64,000 nucleotides of DNA from an uncultured Bacteroidia bacterium (GTDB lineage Bacteria > Bacteroidota > Bacteroidia > Bacteroidales > F082). A model generated the notes under the pieces. It was not told where the DNA came from. It did no database searches and saw nothing but the letters and a program-made list of their open reading frames with translations. How positions within the stretch are numbered: the first letter of the stretch is position 1; every line of letters starts with the position of its first letter. Position numbers and translations under genes: made by a program. Location of the stretch: NCBI GenBank assembly GCA_913009755.1, contig CAJVWU010000007.1, positions 19,032 through 83,031 on the forward strand. The letters run 5' to 3'. This document shows positions 24,499 through 31,842 of the stretch, piece by piece.

Positions 24499-25538
24499 TG
24501 ATTTCCGTTAATAAGTTGAAACACCTGAATTCGTGAATTATAGCTATCTGCTATATAGATATAATCATTATCATCAATAAAAATTCCGGTTGGCATCCAG
24601 AACTGTCCGTTTTTTCTTCCCTGCCGGCCAAAATAATATAAAAATTTTCCGTTTTTATCAAAAATCTGAACGGCATGGAACAAGGCATCAACAACGTAAA
24701 TGTTGCCAAATGAATCTGTTGCTATGCCTTTTGGACGGGAGAGATAACCTGTTGCATCACCTATCTGACCAAAAACCAAGATCACTTTGCCCTCACCGTT
24801 CAGAATCTGTATCCTGAAATTCATCGAATCAACAATATAAACTATCCCCGACTTATCAATCCAGATAAATGTCGGGAAATTGAATTCTCCCGGGCCTTCG
24901 CCTCTTTTACCTATTCGTCGTATCAATTCCCCCTGCGGGTTAAAAACAGATATCCGGTGAGAAGCCGTTTCCACTACCCATAATTCATCATTTAAACGGG
25001 AGTAAGCAATACCGGTTGGCTGATTTAATTCAACCGAAGGATTGAATTCTGTCAATTCATCTTTATCAAGACTCAGTTTGAATATTTTGTCAGCCCTGGA
25101 ATCTGTAAAAAACAACTCATTGTGTGATGAAGCACAAATACCGACCAGTGAAGAAAACTTTTCTTTAAACGGGTGGGGTATTTCGCCCACTCCATCCTGA
25201 ACTTTGATCATGTTTCCCAGGCCCTGGTCCAAAACCCAGTAAGATTCGGGATTCTCTGCAAAAACCGAAATAGGCTTGCTAAGGATAACGGCTTGCTTTT
25301 TGCCAAAAAAAAACTCACCGACCCGATCGAATATGCTTTTTTCCTCCACTCTTTTCTCAGGGGGAAACTTGCTGACCATCCGTATCCGGTTGATTTCAGC
25401 GCCTTGAGAACCTGATAACATTAAGGTATCCTGTGCCCAACAAGGGGTGAAAAAAAGCAGACACAATATACACAAAACCACTGTTCTTTTGTGGAAATCA
25501 CCAGTTAATAAAATGGCCATGTCGTATATTAATTTCAT
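24495..25538 (-). CDS. NHL-repeat beta-propeller, exported
   Basis: 347 aa. N-terminal hydrophobic segment VVLCILCLLFFTPCWAQ preceded by about 18 charged residues (an ATG at 25520 is an alternative start). After a linker with RIRMVSKFPPEKR, about six NHL blades: YWVLDQGLGNMIKVQD, ELFFTDSRADKIFKL, GIAYSRLNDELWVVETASHRISVFN, FIWIDKSGIVYIVDSMNFRIQIL, GIATDSFGNIYVVDALFHAVQIFD, GIFIDDNDYIYIADSYNSRIQVF. Second propeller of the locus, and first gene of the operon NHL - 12-heme - heme kinase - activator. Probably a partner or assembly factor for the cytochrome it overlaps. Confidence 0.93.
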   Translation of the reverse strand: MKLIYDMAILLTGDFHKRTVVLCILCLLFFTPCWAQDTLMLSGSQGAEINRIRMVSKFPPEKRVEEKSIFDRVGEFFFGKKQAVILSKPISVFAENPESYWVLDQGLGNMIKVQDGVGEIPHPFKEKFSSLVGICASSHNELFFTDSRADKIFKLSLDKDELTEFNPSVELNQPTGIAYSRLNDELWVVETASHRISVFNPQGELIRRIGKRGEGPGEFNFPTFIWIDKSGIVYIVDSMNFRIQILNGEGKVILVFGQIGDATGYLSRPKGIATDSFGNIYVVDALFHAVQIFDKNGKFLYYFGRQGRKNGQFWMPTGIFIDDNDYIYIADSYNSRIQVFQLINGNQ

Positions 25539-25603
25539 TAAAGATCAATAAAATATTTTTTCATTTGAAACACTGCAAGAAAGTATATCTTCAAATTTAC
25601 TGC

Positions 25604-25636
25604 CAAATATAAATTATAGCGGATAAAATTAACAAT
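25604..25636 (-). promoter_or_regulatory. Bacteroidota-type promoter of the heme-kinase operon
   Basis: Minus strand TTG-N21-TATATTTG, matching the -33 TTTG / -7 TAnnTTTG pattern. Predicted 5' UTR about 59 nt. If right, the regulatory operon uses the housekeeping sigma factor while its targets use sigma-54. Confidence 0.4.
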
Positions 25637-25749
25637 AATACAATTAAAGCCTTCGGATATGTCATATTTATCGCACGGGGCAGCTATTTTACAAATTAGT
25701 TAAAATTGTGTGAAAAATGCCATAATAAAGATAACCCGTTTTTATTCCG

Positions 25750-26526
25750 TTATCCGAAAAACCCCTGCACCATTCCCCCGTCATGCGAGAAGGTCTGGCC
25801 GGTGACGTACCTTGAAAGCGGGGAAAGCAGCCAAAGGGCCAAAGGCGCCATCTCTTCGGGGGTGGCCATTTGTCCGACAGGGATTTCATTTTCAAATGAT
25901 TGTTGAGCTTCTTCGGGGGTGATGTTTTCCAATTCGCTTTTTTTGACAAACAACCGCTCCAGTGCTGCCGTGGAATGATATCCCGGCGCCAGTACATTGG
26001 CCGTAATCCCATCTGCAGCAATTTCCTGCGAAAGCGTTTTTACAAAGCCTACCACAGCCGGGCGCAACGCATTACTGAGGATAAGATTTTTTACGGGCTG
26101 CTTTACGGAAACACTTTCAATAAAAACCATCCGCCCGTAATGTTGTTTCCTGAAAACAGGGATAAATTTTTTTGTGAAAGCAATTTTCCATTTCACAACA
26201 CTGTTCCAGGCTTCCTGCCACTGGTCCATGCTGATGTCATCAAAACCACCGGCAGGCGGCCCCCCGGCATTGACCAATACACCGGAAAGGTATTTATTGC
26301 CAAGCCATAGTATAATATCATCCTGCGTTTTTTCCAGCATAATATCCCCGGATAGGTAATCAACCTGGCCTGAAAATTGATTTTTTAACCTTACCAGTTT
26401 TTCTTCTGTCCGGCTGACGGCCAGCACATTTGCCCCTTCAATGGCCAGGGCTTCGGCAATGGCACGCCCGAAACCGCTTCCGGCACCGGTGACCATGAAA
26501 TATTTGTCCCTGATCTGTAAATCCAT
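25750..26526 (-). CDS. Short-chain dehydrogenase-like protein with atypical active site
   Basis: 258 aa Rossmann protein: TGAGSGFG cofactor loop, VNAGGPPAGGF, and Ser in FIESVSVKQP. Where classical SDRs have YxxxK the sequence reads NLILSNALRPAVVGFVK, so the catalytic Tyr is absent. Resembles the 'BKR-like' SDR subgroup known to deviate from the catalytic tetrad. It may use another mechanism or bind without catalysing the usual keto reduction. Separate transcription unit; substrate unknown. Confidence 0.88.
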   Translation of the reverse strand: MDLQIRDKYFMVTGAGSGFGRAIAEALAIEGANVLAVSRTEEKLVRLKNQFSGQVDYLSGDIMLEKTQDDIILWLGNKYLSGVLVNAGGPPAGGFDDISMDQWQEAWNSVVKWKIAFTKKFIPVFRKQHYGRMVFIESVSVKQPVKNLILSNALRPAVVGFVKTLSQEIAADGITANVLAPGYHSTAALERLFVKKSELENITPEEAQQSFENEIPVGQMATPEEMAPLALWLLSPLSRYVTGQTFSHDGGMVQGFFG

Positions 26527-26565
26527 TTTTTAAGTTTTTGACTTCAAATGTAGACATTTCATCCC

Positions 26566-26632
26566 GTACCGGCAACTTCAGTCGCCGAAAAGTCAAAGTT
26601 ATTCAGTCATCGGCGACTGAAGTCGCCGGTAC
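26566..26632. repeat. REP-like intergenic inverted repeat
   Basis: 23-bp arms GTACCGGCAACTTCAGTCGCCGA (shown here as 26566-26588) and 26610-26632 with one mismatch, 21-nt spacer. A third partial arm (AGTTGCCGGTAC) follows at 26634-26645. It lies between the divergent SDR and transporter genes. Confidence 0.7.
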
Positions 26633-26714
26633 AAGTTGCCGGTACATAAGAATTTTATTTTTTCCATTATTCCGGCAGGCTTTTCTCTATTTTTGCCAAT
26701 CGGAAAATACCGGA

Positions 26715-27614
26715 ATGGAACATAATAAACAGATTATACGTGGAACTATCGCCATCAGCATTTCAGCCATTATGTGGGGATTCGACGGCGTGGTGCTTAC
26801 CCCTCGGTTGTATAACCTGGATGTTATTTATGTAGTATTTATTTTACACCTGATCCCATTTGTCCTGATGAACATTTTCTTTTTCAGGCAGTACGGCCAA
26901 CTCAGGAATTTTGCCAGGCAGGACTATATTACCTTTACGCTCATTGCTGTTTTTGGGGGGACGCTGGGTACGTATGCCATCGTAAAGGCCCTGTTCCTCG
27001 TTAATTTTCATGATCTTTCGGTTGTGGTGTTGCTTCAGAAACTGCAACCCATTTTTGCCATCATCCTCGCCGGGATACTACTTGGTGAAAGAATCAGAAA
27101 AGACTTTGTTTTGTGGGCATCCGTTGCCATTGTTTCCAGCTATTTCCTGACTTTCGGGTTTAGTTTACCCAATATGAATACAGAAACCAATACCATTTAT
27201 GCCGCCCTCTATGCTTTGCTTGCTGCCTTTTCTTTCGGCAGTTCCACGGTTTTCTCAAAAAAAATATTGCTGAACTATAATTTCATTACCGCTACTTTTT
27301 TCCGATACGGGTTCACAACCATAATTGCAGGACTGGCTGTATTGTTCGCCGGAAAGTTTACCTGGATATTTCACACTACCGAAATAAACTGGATCTATTT
27401 TATTATTATCGGACTGACAACCGGTTCGGGCGCAATTTTTATCTATTATTACGGGCTGCGCAGGGTGAAAGCCATCATTGCCACCATCAGCGAATTGCTG
27501 TTTCCCATTTCAGCCATTTTGTTCGATTATTTGGTCAACGGCAGCATCCTCTCCCCTGTCCAAATGATTAGTGCTGCCGTCATGGTTTTTGCAATTATCA
27601 AGCTGAATAAGTAA
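26715..27614 (+). CDS. EamA/DMT-family transporter
   Basis: 299 aa from ATG 26715; the longer frame from 26538 reads through the inverted repeat and is unlikely. About ten hydrophobic helices in two EamA halves, beginning RGTIAISISAIMWGFDGVV and repeating near residue 155 (AALYALLAAFSFGSSTVFSKK). LQKLQPIFAIILAGILLGERI is the typical end of the first half. Substrate not predictable; DMT members export amino acids or metabolites. Confidence 0.9.
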   Translation: MEHNKQIIRGTIAISISAIMWGFDGVVLTPRLYNLDVIYVVFILHLIPFVLMNIFFFRQYGQLRNFARQDYITFTLIAVFGGTLGTYAIVKALFLVNFHDLSVVVLLQKLQPIFAIILAGILLGERIRKDFVLWASVAIVSSYFLTFGFSLPNMNTETNTIYAALYALLAAFSFGSSTVFSKKILLNYNFITATFFRYGFTTIIAGLAVLFAGKFTWIFHTTEINWIYFIIIGLTTGSGAIFIYYYGLRRVKAIIATISELLFPISAILFDYLVNGSILSPVQMISAAVMVFAIIKLNK

Positions 27615-27776
27615 AGGGGTTCTGAGTGGTGAGTGGTGAGTTTTCAGTTTTCAGCTTTCAGATTATCAAATTTAGGCTAATTTACACTTTTAACCGATTC
27701 AACCAATTTTCATAATTTTATTCTTTAAAAATAATTTATCTTTACCCCTTCATTTTTTAGTAAAAAATAATCTACT

Positions 27777-28037
27777 ATGTCAGAAGAAATTCAATTGGTT
27801 TATACCGGTTCCAGAGCCGAGGGTTTATGGGTTCAGGAGATATTAAAGGAAAACGGGATCGGTTCAATCCTGAAAGATACACTTGCCTCAAGCGTAAAAG
27901 GGGGGTGGGCGGACGGATCCCCTGCAGACGCCCTTCTCATTTATGTTGAAAACAATAATTTAGAAAAAGCAAAATCTATTCTCAAGGAATACTTTGCCAA
28001 GCGGAAACCTTTAAAAAATGATAACGATAAAAGTTGA
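27777..28037 (+). CDS. DUF2007-family small protein
   Basis: 86 aa: EEIQLVYTGSRAEGLWVQEILKENGI at the start and a C-terminal helix NNLEKAKSILKEYFAKRK, the compact alpha/beta pattern of DUF2007 (putative signal-transducing) proteins. Overlaps the next gene by 20 bp, so translation is probably coupled. Function of the family is unknown. Confidence 0.8.
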   Translation: MSEEIQLVYTGSRAEGLWVQEILKENGIGSILKDTLASSVKGGWADGSPADALLIYVENNNLEKAKSILKEYFAKRKPLKNDNDKS

Positions 28038-28560
28038 TGACGAGCTTGAACTAAGGTCGGTTACGCTGGCTTCGGCACAAACTATCTTTAACAGCATCAG
28101 GCGTTCCAGGGATCATTTGCACCAATGGCTTCCTTTTGTTGACCAAACAAAATCGGTTAACGATACCCGGCGGTTTATAAAAACCACCATCAAGTCTTCC
28201 TGCCTTAAAAAAGATATGATCTTTGAAATAGCTGAAAACAATGTGTTTGCCGGACTGATCAGTCTTAAAGAAATTGACAACCTCAATGCAAAAGCTGAAA
28301 TCGGTTACTGGCTTGATGCGGCGATGACCGGAAAAGGGATCATGACCCGTTCATGTAAGGCCCTTATCAGTTATGCCTTTGATGAACTGAGGCTTAACCG
28401 TATCTGTATAAAAACTGCCGTCGCAAATAAAAAAAGTGCCGCCATACCGCTGAGCCTGCATTTTTTACCGGAAGGCACAGAGCGGGCTGGTGAATTGTTG
28501 AATAACAAATTCAAAGACTTGTTGGTGTACAGCATACTAAAACACGAATGGAAAGGCTGA
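28018..28560 (+). CDS. GNAT N-acetyltransferase, RimJ/RimL-like
   Basis: 180 aa. ELRSVTLASAQTIFNSIRRSRDHLHQWLPFVDQT at the N-terminus, then KAEIGYWLDAAMTGKGIMTRSCKALISYAFDELRLNRICIKTAVANKKSAAIP, which matches the acetyl-CoA-binding and following region of RimL-type acetyltransferases. Overlaps both neighbours slightly. Possible substrates are ribosomal-protein or other amino groups; not determined. Confidence 0.9.
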   Translation: MITIKVDDELELRSVTLASAQTIFNSIRRSRDHLHQWLPFVDQTKSVNDTRRFIKTTIKSSCLKKDMIFEIAENNVFAGLISLKEIDNLNAKAEIGYWLDAAMTGKGIMTRSCKALISYAFDELRLNRICIKTAVANKKSAAIPLSLHFLPEGTERAGELLNNKFKDLLVYSILKHEWKG

Positions 28561-29390
28561 TGGAACCTGCACTGCTTAATTATTTTATTTATAATAACGA
28601 GTTGAAAGATGCCTGCGATTTCAACAGCCGTTTTACTGAAAGTGGCCCCGGAATATATGAAGTCATCCGGTTTCAGGAAGGGAAGCCCCTTTTTCTTGAT
28701 GAGCACATCCGGCGTTTTTTCCATTCGGCAAAATATGAGAAACTTCCCCTTGACCTTTCCGAAAAACAAATGCGTAACCGCATCAGAACACTGATTGAAA
28801 GCAACAGGGCTAAACAAGGCAACATTTTTTTTCAATTGACGCTGAATCCTGAAAAAGGCCACGTTTTCACGGCATGGATCATGCCATCCTATTATCCTTC
28901 AAAAGAGGAGTTAAAAAACGGCGTGGCATTAAAAACAATGTCCGGAACCCGGAAGGAACCTCATTCAAAACGCATTAACCTTCCCGTACGGAAAACGGCG
29001 GACAAAATATTACAAAGTCAACCCGTTGCCGAGGTACTGATGATTTCCAAAAACGGACTGGTTACCGAAGGCAGCCGGTCAAATATCTTTTTTGTAAACG
29101 ATACGGCACTTTATACCCCGGCCATCAATCTGGTACTGCCCGGCATAACCCGTTCGGTAGTTATCCGGCTTGCCAGGGAAAACAGAATTAAAACTTTTGA
29201 AAAAAATATTTTGTTTGACAATATCACAGAATTTAACGGCTGCTTTTTGACCAGTACTTCAAAAGACATTTTACCTGTCAGGATGATTGACAAAACCCTT
29301 TTTCACGTTCCGGAACCGGTAACACAGAAGCTTATATCCCTTTTTCAGGAACTGGCCTTTGAATATTTCATGAATTTTTCGTGGGACTGA
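28560..29390 (+). CDS. Class IV PLP aminotransferase/lyase-like protein
   Basis: 276 aa from the ATG overlapping the preceding stop (TGATG); an in-frame start at 28548 is also possible. Fold-type IV landmarks: ESGPGIYEVIRFQEGKPLFLDEHIRRFFHSA, RKTADK with the likely cofactor Lys, EGSRSNIFFV, LPGITRSVVIRLA and FLTSTSKDILPVR. Length and pattern fit aminodeoxychorismate lyase or branched-chain/D-amino-acid aminotransferase. Which of these cannot be decided by eye. Confidence 0.88.
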   Translation: MEPALLNYFIYNNELKDACDFNSRFTESGPGIYEVIRFQEGKPLFLDEHIRRFFHSAKYEKLPLDLSEKQMRNRIRTLIESNRAKQGNIFFQLTLNPEKGHVFTAWIMPSYYPSKEELKNGVALKTMSGTRKEPHSKRINLPVRKTADKILQSQPVAEVLMISKNGLVTEGSRSNIFFVNDTALYTPAINLVLPGITRSVVIRLARENRIKTFEKNILFDNITEFNGCFLTSTSKDILPVRMIDKTLFHVPEPVTQKLISLFQELAFEYFMNFSWD

Positions 29391-29514
29391 TCACCGATAT
29401 CTTTTTTCGTATTTAATGAAGTTTATCTCCAAATAGCAAAACGATGACAGATAATCTTCCGCTCCAACATCCTATTTTTGTACATTTACTCGTTTTTTAC
29501 AAATCAATTGATAA

Positions 29515-30399
29515 GTGATTTTAACTGATAAAAAAACCGGCAAGTTCAGATTCCCTGATATTTTTTTACCCCTGCTTTTCCTTTTACTGCTGACAAGTAT
29601 TCCCGGAAAGGCACAAAAAAAGATTCCGGATGATTTTTGTATCACCTCCCATGAAAAAAAGCTATTCGATGCCATTAATACCTTGCTTACCGATTATGGC
29701 AAAAAATCGTTAAAACTCTCGGCCTCGTTGTCTTATGTGGCCAAAACCCATGTGAAAGACCTTTTACAAAACAGGCCTGACACCAGCATCTGCAACCTGT
29801 CGAGCTGGAGTGACAAAGGGGACTGGACTCCTTGTTGCTTCAACCGGTATGTCCCGCAACAGGAATGCATGTGGGGAAAACCAAAAGAGCTGACCACTTA
29901 TCCGTACCGGGGATACGAAATGGCCGGATATTTTCAGGATGAGTTTACGGCAGACTCGGTTATTGAATTGTGGTCATCACAAAAGGAAGTGCTGGATATG
30001 TTGCTAACCAGGGAAAACTATTCAAAAAAAGAATGGGTTTGTATGGGTATTGGAATGAACCGGCATTATGTATCCGTTTGGTTTGGCCAGCGGCCCGACA
30101 AGGTTAAAGCACCCTTGATATGTGATACGGCCACGGTAATTGCTGTTTTGGACACTGCGAAAATCACTAAAAAAACAGAGTATTATTATCTTATTATCGC
30201 TTCATTCCTGAATGAAAAAGATGCCAGGGAAGCCATAAAACGATACAAAAAAAATGGTTTCAAAAATGCAGGCACTATAATAAAAAGCAGCAACAGGGTA
30301 CGTGTTTATCTTGACCGTTTTCCCACCCTGAAAGAAGCCATGTATGCAAAACAAAACCTCCCTTACAGTTTTCACGATGCCTGGATATATAAGGAATAA
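29515..30399 (+). CDS. Exported CAP/SCP-like protein with SPOR-like C-terminus
   Basis: 294 aa from a GTG start at 29515. Signal peptide FLPLLFLLLLTSIPGKAQ. Residues about 45-195 resemble a CAP (SCP/PR-1) domain: LFDAINTLLTDYGKKSLKLSASLSYVAKTHVKDL, GYEMAGYF, SVIELWSSQKEVLDMLL, WVCMGIGMNRHYVSVWFG. Residues about 220-292 look like a SPOR fold (YYYLIIASFLNEKDAREAIKRYKKNGFK ... KEAMYAKQNL), which usually binds denuded peptidoglycan. Role perhaps envelope or wall-associated; inferred from domains only. Confidence 0.75.
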   Translation: MILTDKKTGKFRFPDIFLPLLFLLLLTSIPGKAQKKIPDDFCITSHEKKLFDAINTLLTDYGKKSLKLSASLSYVAKTHVKDLLQNRPDTSICNLSSWSDKGDWTPCCFNRYVPQQECMWGKPKELTTYPYRGYEMAGYFQDEFTADSVIELWSSQKEVLDMLLTRENYSKKEWVCMGIGMNRHYVSVWFGQRPDKVKAPLICDTATVIAVLDTAKITKKTEYYYLIIASFLNEKDAREAIKRYKKNGFKNAGTIIKSSNRVRVYLDRFPTLKEAMYAKQNLPYSFHDAWIYKE

Positions 30400-30429
30400 T
30401 ATTTTGAAATTAATTGGAAAAACAAAAAC

Positions 30430-31611
30430 ATGAAAACCAGATATAAACTTAAAGAGGTTGCTGACAAAAAAACCATAAAAGCATTCCTGAACCTGCCGGC
30501 AGAAATTAACCGGAATGACAAAAACTGGATCAGGCCGCTGGATGAGGACCTTGAAAAAACATTTGACCCTTCCAAAAATAAGTTTTTCAGAAACGGGGAT
30601 GCCATACGATGGATTTTGAAGGATACTCATGACAAGGTTGTGGGCCGCCTTGCTGCATTTTATGATGAGGCTACGGCTAAAAAAAATGATCAACCCACCG
30701 GGGGCATTGGATTTTTTGAATGTATAAACGACCAGCAGGCAGCTAATATTCTTTTTGACACATCGCGTGAATGGCTGAAAGAAAAAGGCATGGAAGCAAT
30801 GGATGGCCCGGTCAATTTTGGGGTACGCGATATTTTTTGGGGCTGTCTTGCCGATGGTTTTTATGAGCCCATCTACAATATGCCTTACAACCCGAAATAT
30901 TACAACAACTTATTTGAAGGGTATGGATTTCAGAATTATTTCAATCAATATACTTATGGCATGCCGATTAACCCTGAGTTGATGGACCCGGTGATCAGGG
31001 AAAAGGCAGACAGGCTTTATCAGGATCCCAAATATCGTTTTATTATTTACGATAAAAAAGATAAGGAAAAGTTTGCCGAAGATTTCATGATCATCTTCAA
31101 CAAAGCCTGGGGGCCGTTTCCCGGTGTTAAACCCATCAACAAACAACAGGCACTTGCCTTGTTTAAATCCATGAAAGCCGTGATTGATCCGAGGACGATC
31201 ATCATTGGATTCTACGATAACGAGCCCATCGGTTTTTTTATCATGATCCCCGACCTTTACCAGGCTTACCGGAATTTTGACGGCAGGCTCGGTACAATAA
31301 ACAAACTGCGGCTTTTGTATAAATTAAAAGTAAGTAAAAATTTTACCCGTCTTATCGGCATAATTTTTGGCGTGATACCCGAATTTCAAAAAAAGGGGGC
31401 CACATCAGGCCTGATACTTCGATTTGAAAAAGAAGTGGTTAAACCCGGTTTTCGCTATACCGATCTTGAGATGAACTGGATTGGAGATTTTAACCCCACC
31501 ATGATGAAACTGGCAGAACTCATCGGGTCAAAAATTCGGAAAACGCATATTACCTACCGGTATTTGTTCGACCGGAATAAAGAATTCAAACGGGCAAAAA
31601 GAATGAGCTGA
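30430..31611 (+). CDS. Conserved Bacteroidota protein, GNAT-like
   Basis: 393 aa, cytoplasmic. Features: FLNLPAEINRNDKNWIRPLDEDLEKTFDPSKNKFF, VNFGVRDIFWGCLADGF, YNMPYNPKYYNNLFEGYGF, then a second half with GVIPEFQKKGATSGLILRFEKEVVKPGFRYTDLEMNWIGDFNP, reminiscent of GNAT acetyl-CoA sites. Likely a conserved acetyltransferase-like protein. Starts 31 bp after the CAP-SPOR gene. No substrate known. Confidence 0.75.
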   Translation: MKTRYKLKEVADKKTIKAFLNLPAEINRNDKNWIRPLDEDLEKTFDPSKNKFFRNGDAIRWILKDTHDKVVGRLAAFYDEATAKKNDQPTGGIGFFECINDQQAANILFDTSREWLKEKGMEAMDGPVNFGVRDIFWGCLADGFYEPIYNMPYNPKYYNNLFEGYGFQNYFNQYTYGMPINPELMDPVIREKADRLYQDPKYRFIIYDKKDKEKFAEDFMIIFNKAWGPFPGVKPINKQQALALFKSMKAVIDPRTIIIGFYDNEPIGFFIMIPDLYQAYRNFDGRLGTINKLRLLYKLKVSKNFTRLIGIIFGVIPEFQKKGATSGLILRFEKEVVKPGFRYTDLEMNWIGDFNPTMMKLAELIGSKIRKTHITYRYLFDRNKEFKRAKRMS

Positions 31612-31630
31612 TTGTTTTTATGAAACATTC

Positions 31631-31762
31631 ATGATTGGTTTTTCAAAATACAAGCCCGGTGAAATCCGACAATGCCCGGTGCATAGCACAATTGCACAGG
31701 GAAAGGGGATGGTTATCATAACCGACGGGTTAACCCGTTGGCTTGAACAAATGAAAAGTTAA
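31631..31762 (+). CDS. Possible 43-codon small ORF
   Basis: Encodes MIGFSKYKPGEIRQCPVHST then IAQGKGMVIITDGLTRWLEQ and stop. No family recognised. Located between two genes on the same strand; may be a real micro-protein or a chance frame. Confidence 0.2.
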   Translation: MIGFSKYKPGEIRQCPVHSTIAQGKGMVIITDGLTRWLEQMKS

Positions 31763-31842
31763 ACAGATGAAAATGAAAAATTATTCCTGTAAACAAAAAT
31801 ATATTTATCTTTAACGCGCTTTTCCCACACTAAGTGTTAGCC

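Noticed and set aside
12027..25538. Cytochrome nitrite reductase or hydroxylamine-type system
   Set aside because: No CXXCK active-site heme, no NrfA/HAO-like domain; motifs are CXXCH or CX3CH only.
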